From JAICIG01 sp035532215 (GTDB lineage: Bacteria > Planctomycetota > Planctomycetia > Pirellulales > JAICIG01): a stretch of 42,376 nt of DNA. Where the stretch lies: assembly GCA_035532215.1 (NCBI GenBank), contig DATKRK010000120.1, forward strand, positions 1 through 42,376, given 5' to 3'. The translations under genes were made by a program, and so were the position numbers. Below the pieces are notes generated by a model. The model was not told the origin of the DNA. It made no database searches and saw nothing but the letters and a program-made list of their open reading frames with translations. Every line of letters begins with the position of its first letter. Positions within the stretch are counted from its first letter, which is position 1. Shown here in pieces: positions 17,966 through 25,304 of the stretch.

Positions 17966-18238
17966 CTACTTCTTGCCGCCCTTGCCGCCGTGACCGCGGA
18001 AGGTGCGAGTGGGAGCGAACTCCCCGAGTTTGTGTCCGACCATGTCTTCCGTCACGAAGACTTTCATGTGCGTCTTGCCGTTGTGGACCATGAACGTGTG
18101 TCCGACGAACTCCGGCACGATCGTGCAGGCGCGAGCCCACGTCTTGATCGGCGCCTTTTCTCCCCGCTCGTCGAGCTTCTGTACCTTCATGAACAACTTG
18201 GGGTTGATGAAGGGCCCTTTTTTCAGCGATCTTCCCAT
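17966..18238 (-). CDS. rpsS: 30S ribosomal protein S19
   Basis: The 90-aa product starts MGRSLKKGPFINPKL and includes IVPEFVGHTFMVHNGKTH and GHKLGEFAPTRTFRGHGG, all diagnostic of S19, with a Lys/Gly tail. It pairs with S13 in the 30S head. It follows rplB by 61 nt. Confidence 0.97.
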   Translation of the reverse strand: MGRSLKKGPFINPKLFMKVQKLDERGEKAPIKTWARACTIVPEFVGHTFMVHNGKTHMKVFVTEDMVGHKLGEFAPTRTFRGHGGKGGKK

Positions 18239-18299
18239 AATTCAATCGCAATCCTGCTGTGCTGAGCAACCTGTTTCGAGCGATCTCTCGCGGGCCTTG

Positions 18300-19154
18300 T
18301 TAAAGCTTGAGCTGTCCATACCGACGCGACCGACGACGCCGCACGATCGCCGAATTCGAAGGCTTGCGGCGATTGCGGGTGCGCCCGCCCTTGGCGAGCT
18401 TGCCGGTCGGACTGACCGGGTGCCGCCCGCCCTTGGTGCGGCCTTCGCCGCCGCCGTGCGGGTGGTCAATGGGGTTCATCGTGGTGCCGCGCACGTGCGG
18501 GCGGCGCCCCATCCATCGCTTGCGGCCAGCCTTGCCAAGCACCACATTCATGTGATCGGGATTGCCCGTGACGCCAATCGTCGCCCGGCAATTGGCCGGA
18601 ATCCGGCGAATTTCACCGCTGGGCAGAGTAATTTGCGCCCAGTTGGCGTCACGAGCGGCCAGCGTCGCCGAAACGCCCGCCGACCGGCACAATACGCCGC
18701 CGCGGCCGGGTTGCAATTCGATATTGTGAATCGCCATGCCCAGCGGGATATTCCGCAGCGGCAGGCAATTACCCACGGCCGGCGGGGCCTCGGGACCGCT
18801 CATCACTTCGGCGCCTTCCTTGAGGCCGTGCGGAGCGATGATATACCGCTTTTCTCCGTCGACGTAGTACAACAGCGCGATTCTGGCAGTGCGGTTTGGG
18901 TCGTATTGAATCGAATGCACCTTAGCCGGCACGCCGTCTTTGTTGCGGCGAAAGTCGATCAAGCGGTATTGCTGCTTGTGTCCGCCGCCCCGGTGACGCG
19001 TGGTAATCCGGCCCTGATTGTTCCGGCCGCCCGTCTTGCGTTTTGGCAGCAGCAGCGTCCTCTCGGGCGTTGCGCCGGGAGTGAGTTCGGCGAAATCGCT
19101 GACGCTGGCGCCGCGGCGTCCGGCGGTGGTCGGTTTGTAACGGCGAATTCCCAT
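18300..19154 (-). CDS. rplB: 50S ribosomal protein L2
   Basis: The 284-aa product has the L2 core: GGRNNQGRITTRHRGGGHK, and the C-terminal NPIDHPHGGGEGRTKGGRH with the conserved histidine near the peptidyl transferase centre. The length is slightly above the usual 275. Start ATG at 19154 gives the family N-terminus MGIRRYKPTTAGRR. It lies between rplW and rpsS. Confidence 0.97.
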   Translation of the reverse strand: MGIRRYKPTTAGRRGASVSDFAELTPGATPERTLLLPKRKTGGRNNQGRITTRHRGGGHKQQYRLIDFRRNKDGVPAKVHSIQYDPNRTARIALLYYVDGEKRYIIAPHGLKEGAEVMSGPEAPPAVGNCLPLRNIPLGMAIHNIELQPGRGGVLCRSAGVSATLAARDANWAQITLPSGEIRRIPANCRATIGVTGNPDHMNVVLGKAGRKRWMGRRPHVRGTTMNPIDHPHGGGEGRTKGGRHPVSPTGKLAKGGRTRNRRKPSNSAIVRRRRSRRYGQLKL

Positions 19155-19252
19155 GACTTAGCTGCTTTCTTTTGATCGTTCGAGGTCGAAACCTGCTTGC
19201 CGGGGGCTGGAGTCGCTCGCCACGGAAGCAAACCCAAGCCGCCCGCCGGCTC

Positions 19253-19567
19253 TCAGAAGAATTCGATCCGGTGCTCCGGATCGAGCTTGACGATGGCCTT
19301 CTTCCAGGGCTTGGTTTCGGAACTGTGGAACCGACTGCGGCGAGGTTTCCCCTTCCGGGTCAACGTGCGGACGTGAACCACTTTGACGTTGAACATCTCC
19401 TCTACGGCGCGGCGAACATCTTGCTTCGTGGCGAGGCGATTGACCTCGAACGCGTAGGCGTTGTGTCGCGTGGAACGATGCATTCCTTTTTCGGTCACCA
19501 GCGGCCGCAAAAGAATCTGATGCGGCTCCAACGACAGCGAGGAGGTTTTGGCAGTCGGCTCAACCAT
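19253..19567 (-). CDS. rplW: 50S ribosomal protein L23
   Basis: The 104-aa product has the L23 motifs ILLRPLVTEKGMH, YAFEVNRLATKQDVRRAVEEMF and VVHVRTLTRKGKPRR. It docks trigger factor and SRP at the tunnel exit. A GTG at 19582 is in frame but overlaps the GGAAGG ribosome site, so the ATG at 19567 is preferred. It lies 40 nt downstream of rplD. Confidence 0.95.
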   Translation of the reverse strand: MVEPTAKTSSLSLEPHQILLRPLVTEKGMHRSTRHNAYAFEVNRLATKQDVRRAVEEMFNVKVVHVRTLTRKGKPRRSRFHSSETKPWKKAIVKLDPEHRIEFF

Positions 19568-19607
19568 GATCGTTAAACTCACCTTCCAATTCGACTATTC
19601 GAGTCGC

Positions 19608-20276
19608 TCAACCGACTGCGGCGCCTTCGGCCATTACCTTCGCGGCCCCGCCTTCGGCCCGTTGTCGAATGGCATCGAGGGCAGCCTTGGTCACCAGCAT
19701 TCGCCGCGGCGTCAACACGCTGAGGGCATTCAGCCCGGAAACCGGCGACACCGAAACGCCCGCGATGTTGCGGGCGCTCTTGTAAACATTGACATCATGC
19801 CCCGCAGTGGCGACGAGCAAGCTCACGCCGTCGCACTTCAAAGCCCGCAGAATGGAGGCCATGTCTTTGGTCTTCGGGGCGGCGAAAGCCAAGTCGTCGA
19901 TCACCACGACCTGTTCGTCGCGAATCTTCGAGGCCAGCGCCATGCGAGTCGCCAATTGCACCGCCTTGCGAGGCAGGCGATAGGTCCAATCGCGAGGGCG
20001 CTTGGCGAAGATGTGTCCGCCGCCGCGACGGACGCCGCTGCGCCGCGAACCGGCACGCGCGTTGCCCGTCCCCTTTTGGCGATACATCTTCTTCGTCGTA
20101 CCGGCCACTTCGCCGCGACTCTTCGTCTTGGCGGTGCCCAGCCGCAAGTTCGACTGATACATCACGACGACGTCGTGCAACAGTTGCTTGTTGATGCGCG
20201 GCGCCAAAGCCGCCACGTCGATATCGTAGCTGCCGACTTGCTCGCCGGTCCGGTTGTAAATTGGCAAAACCGCCAT
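19608..20276 (-). CDS. rplD: 50S ribosomal protein L4
   Basis: The 222-aa product shows the L4 internal loop (TKSRGEVAGTTKKMYRQKGT and ARAGSRRSGVRRGGGHIF) and the C-terminal domain with VLTPRRMLVTKAALDAI. L4 lines the exit tunnel and in gammaproteobacteria represses the S10 operon; whether it does so here is unknown. It follows rplC by 16 nt. Confidence 0.97.
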   Translation of the reverse strand: MAVLPIYNRTGEQVGSYDIDVAALAPRINKQLLHDVVVMYQSNLRLGTAKTKSRGEVAGTTKKMYRQKGTGNARAGSRRSGVRRGGGHIFAKRPRDWTYRLPRKAVQLATRMALASKIRDEQVVVIDDLAFAAPKTKDMASILRALKCDGVSLLVATAGHDVNVYKSARNIAGVSVSPVSGLNALSVLTPRRMLVTKAALDAIRQRAEGGAAKVMAEGAAVG

Positions 20277-20292
20277 GAGATCTCAGCCGCAA

Positions 20293-20979
20293 TTAAAGTT
20301 TATTGGTTTCGCGAATCACCAGATAGCCGCCGTTGGGCCCGGGCACGGCGCCGTGGACCAGGAGCAGATGATTTTCAACGTCTACCCGAACGACGTGCAA
20401 ATTCCGCATCGTGCTCTGTTCGTTGCCGTAGCGGCCAGCCATTCGCCGACCCTTGAAGGTCCGAGCGGGAAACGTGTTGCAGCCCGTCGAGCCAGCATGC
20501 CGATGCACCTTCTTCACGCCGTGGCTCGCTCGCTGACCTTTATAATTGTGCCGCTTCATCACGCCCGACGTGCCGCGGCCTTTCGACGTGCCGGTAATGT
20601 CGACCGCTTTCACGCCTTCAAGGAGCCCGACGGAAAGCTCTTGGCCGACGGAGAAGTCGCCGCCAAGGTCGCGAAACTCGCGAACGAATCGCTGGGGCTC
20701 GCAATCAGCCCGAGCCGCCTGCTCGGCGCCAGCGCCTGCCAGACGCCTGGATCGCTTGCTATCCAACTTAGCAACATGACCACGAGCGGCGCGACTAGCC
20801 AAACGGCGAGGCATATCGCCGTAACCCACCTGCACGGCCTCGTATCCGTCGCGGCCCGCCGAACGGAGCTGCAACACGCGACAAGGACCGGCCTGGATTA
20901 CGGTCACCGGAACAGCCCTTCCGGTTTCATCAAATATTTGCGTCATCCCGACCTTGCGGCCGAGCAAGCCAATCGCCAT
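20293..20979 (-). CDS. rplC: 50S ribosomal protein L3
   Basis: The 228-aa product begins MAIGLLGRKVGMTQIFDE and contains KGRGTSGVMKRHNYKGQRAS and FPARTFKGRRMAGRYG, diagnostic of L3, including the loop that reaches the peptidyl transferase centre. The spacer to rpsJ is 148 nt and has no gene. Confidence 0.97.
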   Translation of the reverse strand: MAIGLLGRKVGMTQIFDETGRAVPVTVIQAGPCRVLQLRSAGRDGYEAVQVGYGDMPRRLASRAARGHVAKLDSKRSRRLAGAGAEQAARADCEPQRFVREFRDLGGDFSVGQELSVGLLEGVKAVDITGTSKGRGTSGVMKRHNYKGQRASHGVKKVHRHAGSTGCNTFPARTFKGRRMAGRYGNEQSTMRNLHVVRVDVENHLLLVHGAVPGPNGGYLVIRETNKL

Positions 20980-21127
20980 AGTTCTCGCCTTGTGGTCTGT
21001 CGCCTACGGGAGTTGCGAACGCGATTCGCAAATTACCCGCACGGCATCCGATCCATGTTCCTCAACACCCCCCTCGACGCCAGCATTGGCAGGCGAGGAG
21101 ACTTAGGCAGTTATTCGGTTTTTTCGA

Positions 21128-21457
21128 TTAGTGCCGACTGGAGGCCTTGATCTTGATATCAACACCCGCCGGCAGGCTCAGCTTATTAAGCGCCTCGATC
21201 GTCTTCGCGGTCGACTGCACGATGTCAATCACCCGCTTGTGCGTACGAATCTCAAACTGTTGCCGAGCCTTCTTATCGATGTGCGGACCGGAAAGGACCG
21301 TGTACCGCTCGATCCGCGTGGGCAAAGGGATCGGCCCATGCACTTCAGAGCCAGTGCGCTTGGCAGTGTCCACGATCTCGGCGGCGCTCTGATCCAGCAC
21401 GGAGTGGTCGTAGGCCTCCATCCTGATCCGAATCACCTCACTCGAATGACCAGCCAC
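21128..21457 (-). CDS. rpsJ: 30S ribosomal protein S10
   Basis: The 109-aa product has the S10 motifs IRIRMEAYDHSVLDQSA, GPIPLPTRIERYTVLSGPHI and KKARQQFEIRTHKR. It is the first gene of the ribosomal cluster. I chose the GTG at 21457 (protein start MAGHSSEVIRIRM) because AGGAG lies 8 nt upstream; an earlier in-frame start at 21493 lies before that site and adds residues foreign to the family. S10 also acts as NusE in antitermination. Confidence 0.95.
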   Translation of the reverse strand: MAGHSSEVIRIRMEAYDHSVLDQSAAEIVDTAKRTGSEVHGPIPLPTRIERYTVLSGPHIDKKARQQFEIRTHKRVIDIVQSTAKTIEALNKLSLPAGVDIKIKASSRH

Positions 21458-21536
21458 GCAAACACTCCTAAAAGACCGACAGTCAATTGCCAAGCTCGCC
21501 CCTAGTCACTGCTTCTGGCGACAGGGCGAACCGCCG

Positions 21537-21565
21537 ATCTTAAGAGCTTCGTGAAATTGTGTCAA
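21537..21565 (-). promoter_or_regulatory. Sigma70-type promoter of the S10-spc-alpha operon
   Basis: On the minus strand TTGACA (21565-21560) and TAAGAT (21542-21537) are separated by exactly 17 nt. The predicted transcript starts near 21530, giving a leader of about 73 nt before the rpsJ GTG. It is a near-consensus promoter, as expected for ribosomal genes. Confidence 0.8.
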
Positions 21566-21610
21566 TGGCCTCGGTGCAGGAATTCGCCCGGCAACGCCGG
21601 CCTTCTTATG

Positions 21611-21764
21611 TAGCCCAGGCGTTTACGCCTGGGATCCGCGCGAGGTGCAAACGCAACCGTTTCCCCGATCGGCGCCTCCTGGGCCGCAACGCGGCCCAGG
21701 AGGCGCCGATCGCGATGCGTGGTAGTGGAATGTCCGCGGCTCCCAGGCATAAATGCCTGGGCTA
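21611..21764. repeat. Nested palindromic element (three hairpins, overall inverted repeat)
   Basis: Hairpin 1 is CCCAGGCG-TTTA-CGCCTGGG at 21614-21633. Hairpin 2 has perfect 22-bp arms at 21667-21688 and 21692-21713 around AAC. Hairpin 3 is CCCAGGCA-TAAA-TGCCTGGG at 21742-21761. The outer sequences TAGCCCAGGC and GCCTGGGCTA make the whole unit an imperfect palindrome of about 154 bp. It looks like a MITE or REP-type dispersed element lying between the ribosomal promoter and the GntR promoter. Confidence 0.85.
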
Positions 21765-21849
21765 GGTAAAAGTCGGGACCGAAGGCTATCGGGGACATCC
21801 AGCGGAAGGCGAAAATCGGCTCGCCGATGCTTGACGCCGGAGTTCGTCG

Positions 21850-21879
21850 TTGTAGTATTGTGTTAAGACAGTGATACAA
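21850..21879 (+). promoter_or_regulatory. Candidate promoter and GntR operator of the ABC operon
   Basis: TTGTAG (21850-21855) and TGATAC (21872-21877) are 16 nt apart and could be -35 and -10 elements. The imperfect dyad TTGTGT-N10-ATACAA at 21858-21879 covers the spacer, where a GntR-family repressor could bind to autoregulate. Placement is consistent; the sequence match is modest. Confidence 0.45.
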
Positions 21880-21914
21880 AACAGGCAGTCGCCCATCTCT
21901 GCGAGCGCTTCGCG

Positions 21915-22337
21915 GTGCAAATTCACGTCTCGACCAACGACGGCAGCCCGATCTATTTGCAGATCGTCAACCAGGTAAAATACCTGATCGCCGCAGGGAG
22001 ATTGCAGCCGAACGACGAGTTGCCGCCGATCCGCGTATTGGCGGAGCGGCTGTTGATCAATCCGAACACTGTGGCCCGAGCCTACCGCGAATTGGAGACG
22101 GCGGGCCTCGTGACGAAACGCGGTACGGCCGGCACCTACGTCTCGGCGACTCGCACGCCTCTGGTCAAGCAGCAGCGGTTGAAGATTCTCTCCGCGCGGA
22201 TCGACGTGCTGCTCGCCGAGGCCGCCCAATTGGACGTCTCCCACGACGAGCTGCTGGCGCTGGTCGCCGATCGCCAGCGGATCCTGAAATCCGAGCCCGC
22301 CGCCGCAAACCGCAATTCAGGAGCGACGAGCCAATGA
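21915..22337 (+). CDS. GntR-family transcriptional regulator, YtrA type
   Basis: The 140-aa product has an N-terminal winged helix-turn-helix (SPIYLQIVNQVKYLIAAGRL, PPIRVLAERLLINPNTVARA, ELETAGLVTKRGTAGTYV) and only a short C-terminal helical tail, as in YtrA regulators that control ABC transporter operons. It starts with GTG at 21915 (protein MQIHVSTNDG), with no clear Shine-Dalgarno site. Its stop overlaps the next gene's start in ATGA, so the three downstream genes form one operon. It most likely represses this operon in response to an unknown envelope or drug signal. Confidence 0.9.
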   Translation: MQIHVSTNDGSPIYLQIVNQVKYLIAAGRLQPNDELPPIRVLAERLLINPNTVARAYRELETAGLVTKRGTAGTYVSATRTPLVKQQRLKILSARIDVLLAEAAQLDVSHDELLALVADRQRILKSEPAAANRNSGATSQ

Positions 22338-23263
22338 TCGCCCAAAACCTGGAAAACAGCGAATCCGTCATCGAGATCGAGCGCGTCACGCGCGCGTTCG
22401 GCAAGAAAATGGCGCTCGGCGAAATCAGCTTGAGCGTGCCGCGGGGAGTGGTGTTCGGGCTGGTCGGCGCCAACGGCGCCGGCAAGACGACCTTGATTCG
22501 GCACGTGCTCGGCTTGCTCAAAGCCCAGCAAGGCTCGGTGCGCGTGTTCGGCCGCGACCCGGTCGCCGACCCGGTCGGGGTGCTCTCGCGCGTCGGCTGC
22601 CTGTCGGAAGAGAACGATTTGCCCGGCTGGATGCGCGTCGGCGAGTTGATGCGCTATACGCAGGCGTTTTATCCAGGCTGGGACGAAACCTACGCCGAAG
22701 AGCTGCGGCGGGCCTTTGCACTCGATCCCTCGGTCCGCGTCAAGCACTTGTCGAAAGGGCAGCGAGCGCGGGCCGGGCTGTTGATCGCCTTAGCCTACCG
22801 GCCCGAATTGCTCGTGCTCGACGAGCCTTCGTCGGGGCTCGACCCGATCGTCCGCCGCGATATTTTGGGGGCGATCGTCCGCACGATCGCCGATGAAGGC
22901 CGCACGGTGCTGTTTTCTTCGCACCTGCTCGACGAAGTGGAGCGCGTTTCGGACCATGTCGCAATGCTCGATCAGGGCCGGCTCGCGTTCGCTGGCGCGA
23001 TGGACGACATCAAACAGACGCACCACCGTCTGACGCTGGTGTTCGCAGAAGCTCGCCGCGAGCCGCCGGCATTGCAAGGCGTATTGGCCTGGGAAGGCGC
23101 GGGACGCCAGTGGACGGCGCTGGTCAGCGGCCGGCTGGCCGAACTGCGAGTGGCCGCGATCGGCCAGGGCGCCCAGGTGGTCGACGAGCGCCCGCCTTCG
23201 CTCGACGAAATCTTCGTGGCCCAGGTCGGCGCCATCCGCACGACCGCCGAGGAGGTCTCCTGA
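22334..23263 (+). CDS. ABC transporter ATP-binding protein
   Basis: The 309-aa product has all nucleotide-binding motifs: Walker A GANGAGKTT, signature LSKGQ, Walker B LLVLDEP, and the H-loop FSSH. A C-terminal extension of about 90 residues (LTLVFAEARREPPA onward) resembles the regulatory tail of YtrB/BcrA-type exporters. It is translationally coupled to the GntR gene and followed by the membrane subunit. It energises export or removal of an unknown compound. Confidence 0.93.
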   Translation: MIAQNLENSESVIEIERVTRAFGKKMALGEISLSVPRGVVFGLVGANGAGKTTLIRHVLGLLKAQQGSVRVFGRDPVADPVGVLSRVGCLSEENDLPGWMRVGELMRYTQAFYPGWDETYAEELRRAFALDPSVRVKHLSKGQRARAGLLIALAYRPELLVLDEPSSGLDPIVRRDILGAIVRTIADEGRTVLFSSHLLDEVERVSDHVAMLDQGRLAFAGAMDDIKQTHHRLTLVFAEARREPPALQGVLAWEGAGRQWTALVSGRLAELRVAAIGQGAQVVDERPPSLDEIFVAQVGAIRTTAEEVS

Positions 23264-23265
23264 CG

Positions 23266-24909
23266 ATGTACGCTCGCAGTCGCTACTCTCCCGGTTGGGG
23301 GCTGAGTTGGCAACTTTGGCGGCGTCACCGCTGGGGCTTTTTGGCCGACATCGCCTGGCTGGCGGCTTTGGCGCTGGCCGCGAATCTGTGGCCCGAAAGC
23401 TGGCGCTGGCCGCGCTTCGGGCAAAACCTGGAGTTGGGCGGATTGGCGGTGTTCATCCACTTGATCGCGGCCTTCAGCTACGGCTTTGAGGTCGATCTAA
23501 CCGCCAACAAACGCTCGGGTTTTCCCACGAGTATGTTCACGCTGCCGCTAACCACCCGCACACTGGTCGCCTGGCCGATTGAGCTGGGGGCGGCGGCGAT
23601 GACGGTCGTGTGGCTCGTAATCGCGCTAGGGATTTCGCATCCCTGCGGAATCGAGGCGCCGCTGGCGTTTCCGGCGGTCGTCGCCGTCGCCGTGTTGATG
23701 GCGATTCAAGCCGTGTCGTGGGCGCCGTTCGAGTTCGGCTGGGCGAGAGTCGCTGTCGCACTGCCCACGGTGCTGGCCGTGTTGTTTTCGCCGCTGTTGG
23801 CCACGCTGGTCGGCTTTCCAGAGAGGCTGATTCCGGTCGTCTATCTGGCTTTGCTGCCGGGCTTGTTCCTGGCCGCGGTCGCGGGCGTGGCTCGCGCGCG
23901 AAGGGGCGACGCTTTCGATTGGCGTTGGCATCGGGCCGTGGTGCAACTCGCCGCGCGGCTGCTGCCCGAGCGCAGGCGGCCGTTTGCCTCGGCGGCGCAG
24001 GCCCAGCTTTGGTTCGAATGCCGGCGGCATGCGGGCCTATTGCCGCTGTTCGTCGCCATGTTGCTGATCCCGATTGCGATGATTCTGTTTCTGGGATCCG
24101 ACAGGCGGGGCGATTGGGCGAAAGCGTTGTCAATCTTGGGGATCGCGTTGGCGCTGCCCGTATTCTTGGCGGCTGTCGTCAGTGCGGGCCTCGGCAAGCA
24201 CGATTTTTCGGCTACGAAGAGCGCGCTGCCGGCGTTTCTGGCCACGCGGCCGATCAGAGCCGGCGAATTCGTCGCGGCCAAATTCAAAATGGCGGCAGTC
24301 GGCACGCTGGTGACCTGGATCTTGACGCTGATGTTGCCGGCGGCCTGGCTGCTGGCGCCCGGCCACTTCGAAACCTTCAGCAAGGCGTTCGCCCAATGGG
24401 CCAGGGACGTTTCGCCCGGCAAGCTCGCCGCGGGCGTCGCGCTGGCCGTCGTTTTCCTGCCCGCTTTCACCTGGAAGAAACTGGTTGACGGCATGTTCAT
24501 CGGCCTGTCCGGCCGCAATTGGGTGGTCACTGCCAACGCCATCGTGATGGGCTCGTTTCTGTGCGCGGCGATTCCCGTCGGGCTCGTTTTAGAGTGGCTG
24601 CCCGAATATCGCCCGCTGGCGTGGCGGCTTTTACCCTGGCTGGTCGGCGCGGCGATTCTCGCCAAATCGCTCGCCGCCGTGTTTATTTTGCGGGCCTTAT
24701 GGCAGAGCAAGCTCGTCGCACATCGCAGCTTGCAGAAATATCTCGCCGTCTGGTGCCTGGTTACCATCGCGCTGGCCGGTTCGCTCGTCGCCATCGCGCC
24801 GACCGGCTCTGTCTCGGTTTGGGCAGCCTTGGCCGGCGCCGTACTGCTCGTGCCGCTCAACCGGCTGACCGCCGCCCCGCTAGCTTTGAATTGGGATCGG
24901 CACAGATAG
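23266..24909 (+). CDS. ABC transporter membrane subunit
   Basis: The 547-aa product is very hydrophobic, with about 12 predicted membrane segments (for example SIGALALPVFLAAVV-like and LLVPLNRLTAAP regions) and no recognisable enzymatic motif. It has the composition of ABC-2-type permeases. The ATG at 23266 lies 2 nt after the ATPase stop and has GAGGAGG upstream within the ATPase gene. It is the cognate channel for the preceding ATPase; the cargo is unknown. Confidence 0.85.
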   Translation: MYARSRYSPGWGLSWQLWRRHRWGFLADIAWLAALALAANLWPESWRWPRFGQNLELGGLAVFIHLIAAFSYGFEVDLTANKRSGFPTSMFTLPLTTRTLVAWPIELGAAAMTVVWLVIALGISHPCGIEAPLAFPAVVAVAVLMAIQAVSWAPFEFGWARVAVALPTVLAVLFSPLLATLVGFPERLIPVVYLALLPGLFLAAVAGVARARRGDAFDWRWHRAVVQLAARLLPERRRPFASAAQAQLWFECRRHAGLLPLFVAMLLIPIAMILFLGSDRRGDWAKALSILGIALALPVFLAAVVSAGLGKHDFSATKSALPAFLATRPIRAGEFVAAKFKMAAVGTLVTWILTLMLPAAWLLAPGHFETFSKAFAQWARDVSPGKLAAGVALAVVFLPAFTWKKLVDGMFIGLSGRNWVVTANAIVMGSFLCAAIPVGLVLEWLPEYRPLAWRLLPWLVGAAILAKSLAAVFILRALWQSKLVAHRSLQKYLAVWCLVTIALAGSLVAIAPTGSVSVWAALAGAVLLVPLNRLTAAPLALNWDRHR

Positions 24910-24994
24910 AGATGCGCATGCCGAGATCGCCGCACTTCGCAGGCTTGGACGCGAGAAAGCAGCGCCTGGCTCTCACTCCCCTTGCGGCCGCTTT

Positions 24995-25124
24995 CAATTA
25001 CGGGTTCCTCTTCTCTGTTTCAGGCGGTTATCAGCTTGCGGCTGCCGTTGGCATGGTATCGTTCACGATTCGTCGCTTGCATTGTCTGCCGCAGCCAGAA
25101 CAGAGAAGAGGAACCCGTAATTGC
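24995..25124. repeat. Perfect 25-bp inverted repeat enclosing 80 bp
   Basis: The arm 24995-25019 is the exact reverse complement of 25100-25124 (CAATTACGGGTTCCTC...). The enclosed 80 bp has no gene. A perfect inverted repeat of this length with a short core suggests a MITE or a transcribed hairpin. No flanking target duplication was identified with certainty. Confidence 0.8.
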
Positions 25125-25242
25125 CTCGTTTTCCACAAACGGGATGATCTCTAAAGCTGGCGGCAAACAATCGACTTCATTAGTTCTTCTCGCCATCCGC
25201 GAACTCTGTCGCTTTTCGTTGGGGGAGAAAGCACGATCTTTT

Positions 25243-25276
25243 AAAAAAGACCGGGCGAGTCGCCTCGCCCGGTCTT
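25243..25276 (-). terminator. Rho-independent terminator of the BlaI/M56 operon
   Basis: AAGACCGGGCGA and TCGCCCGGTCTT form a perfect 12-bp stem with a 6-nt loop. On the minus strand the stem is followed by six T residues, as in an intrinsic terminator, 29 nt after the M56 stop codon. On the plus strand it may also stop the ABC operon, though without a T-run. Confidence 0.88.
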
Positions 25277-25304
25277 GAAATGCGCCTATTGTTGCCATCG
25301 CCCG

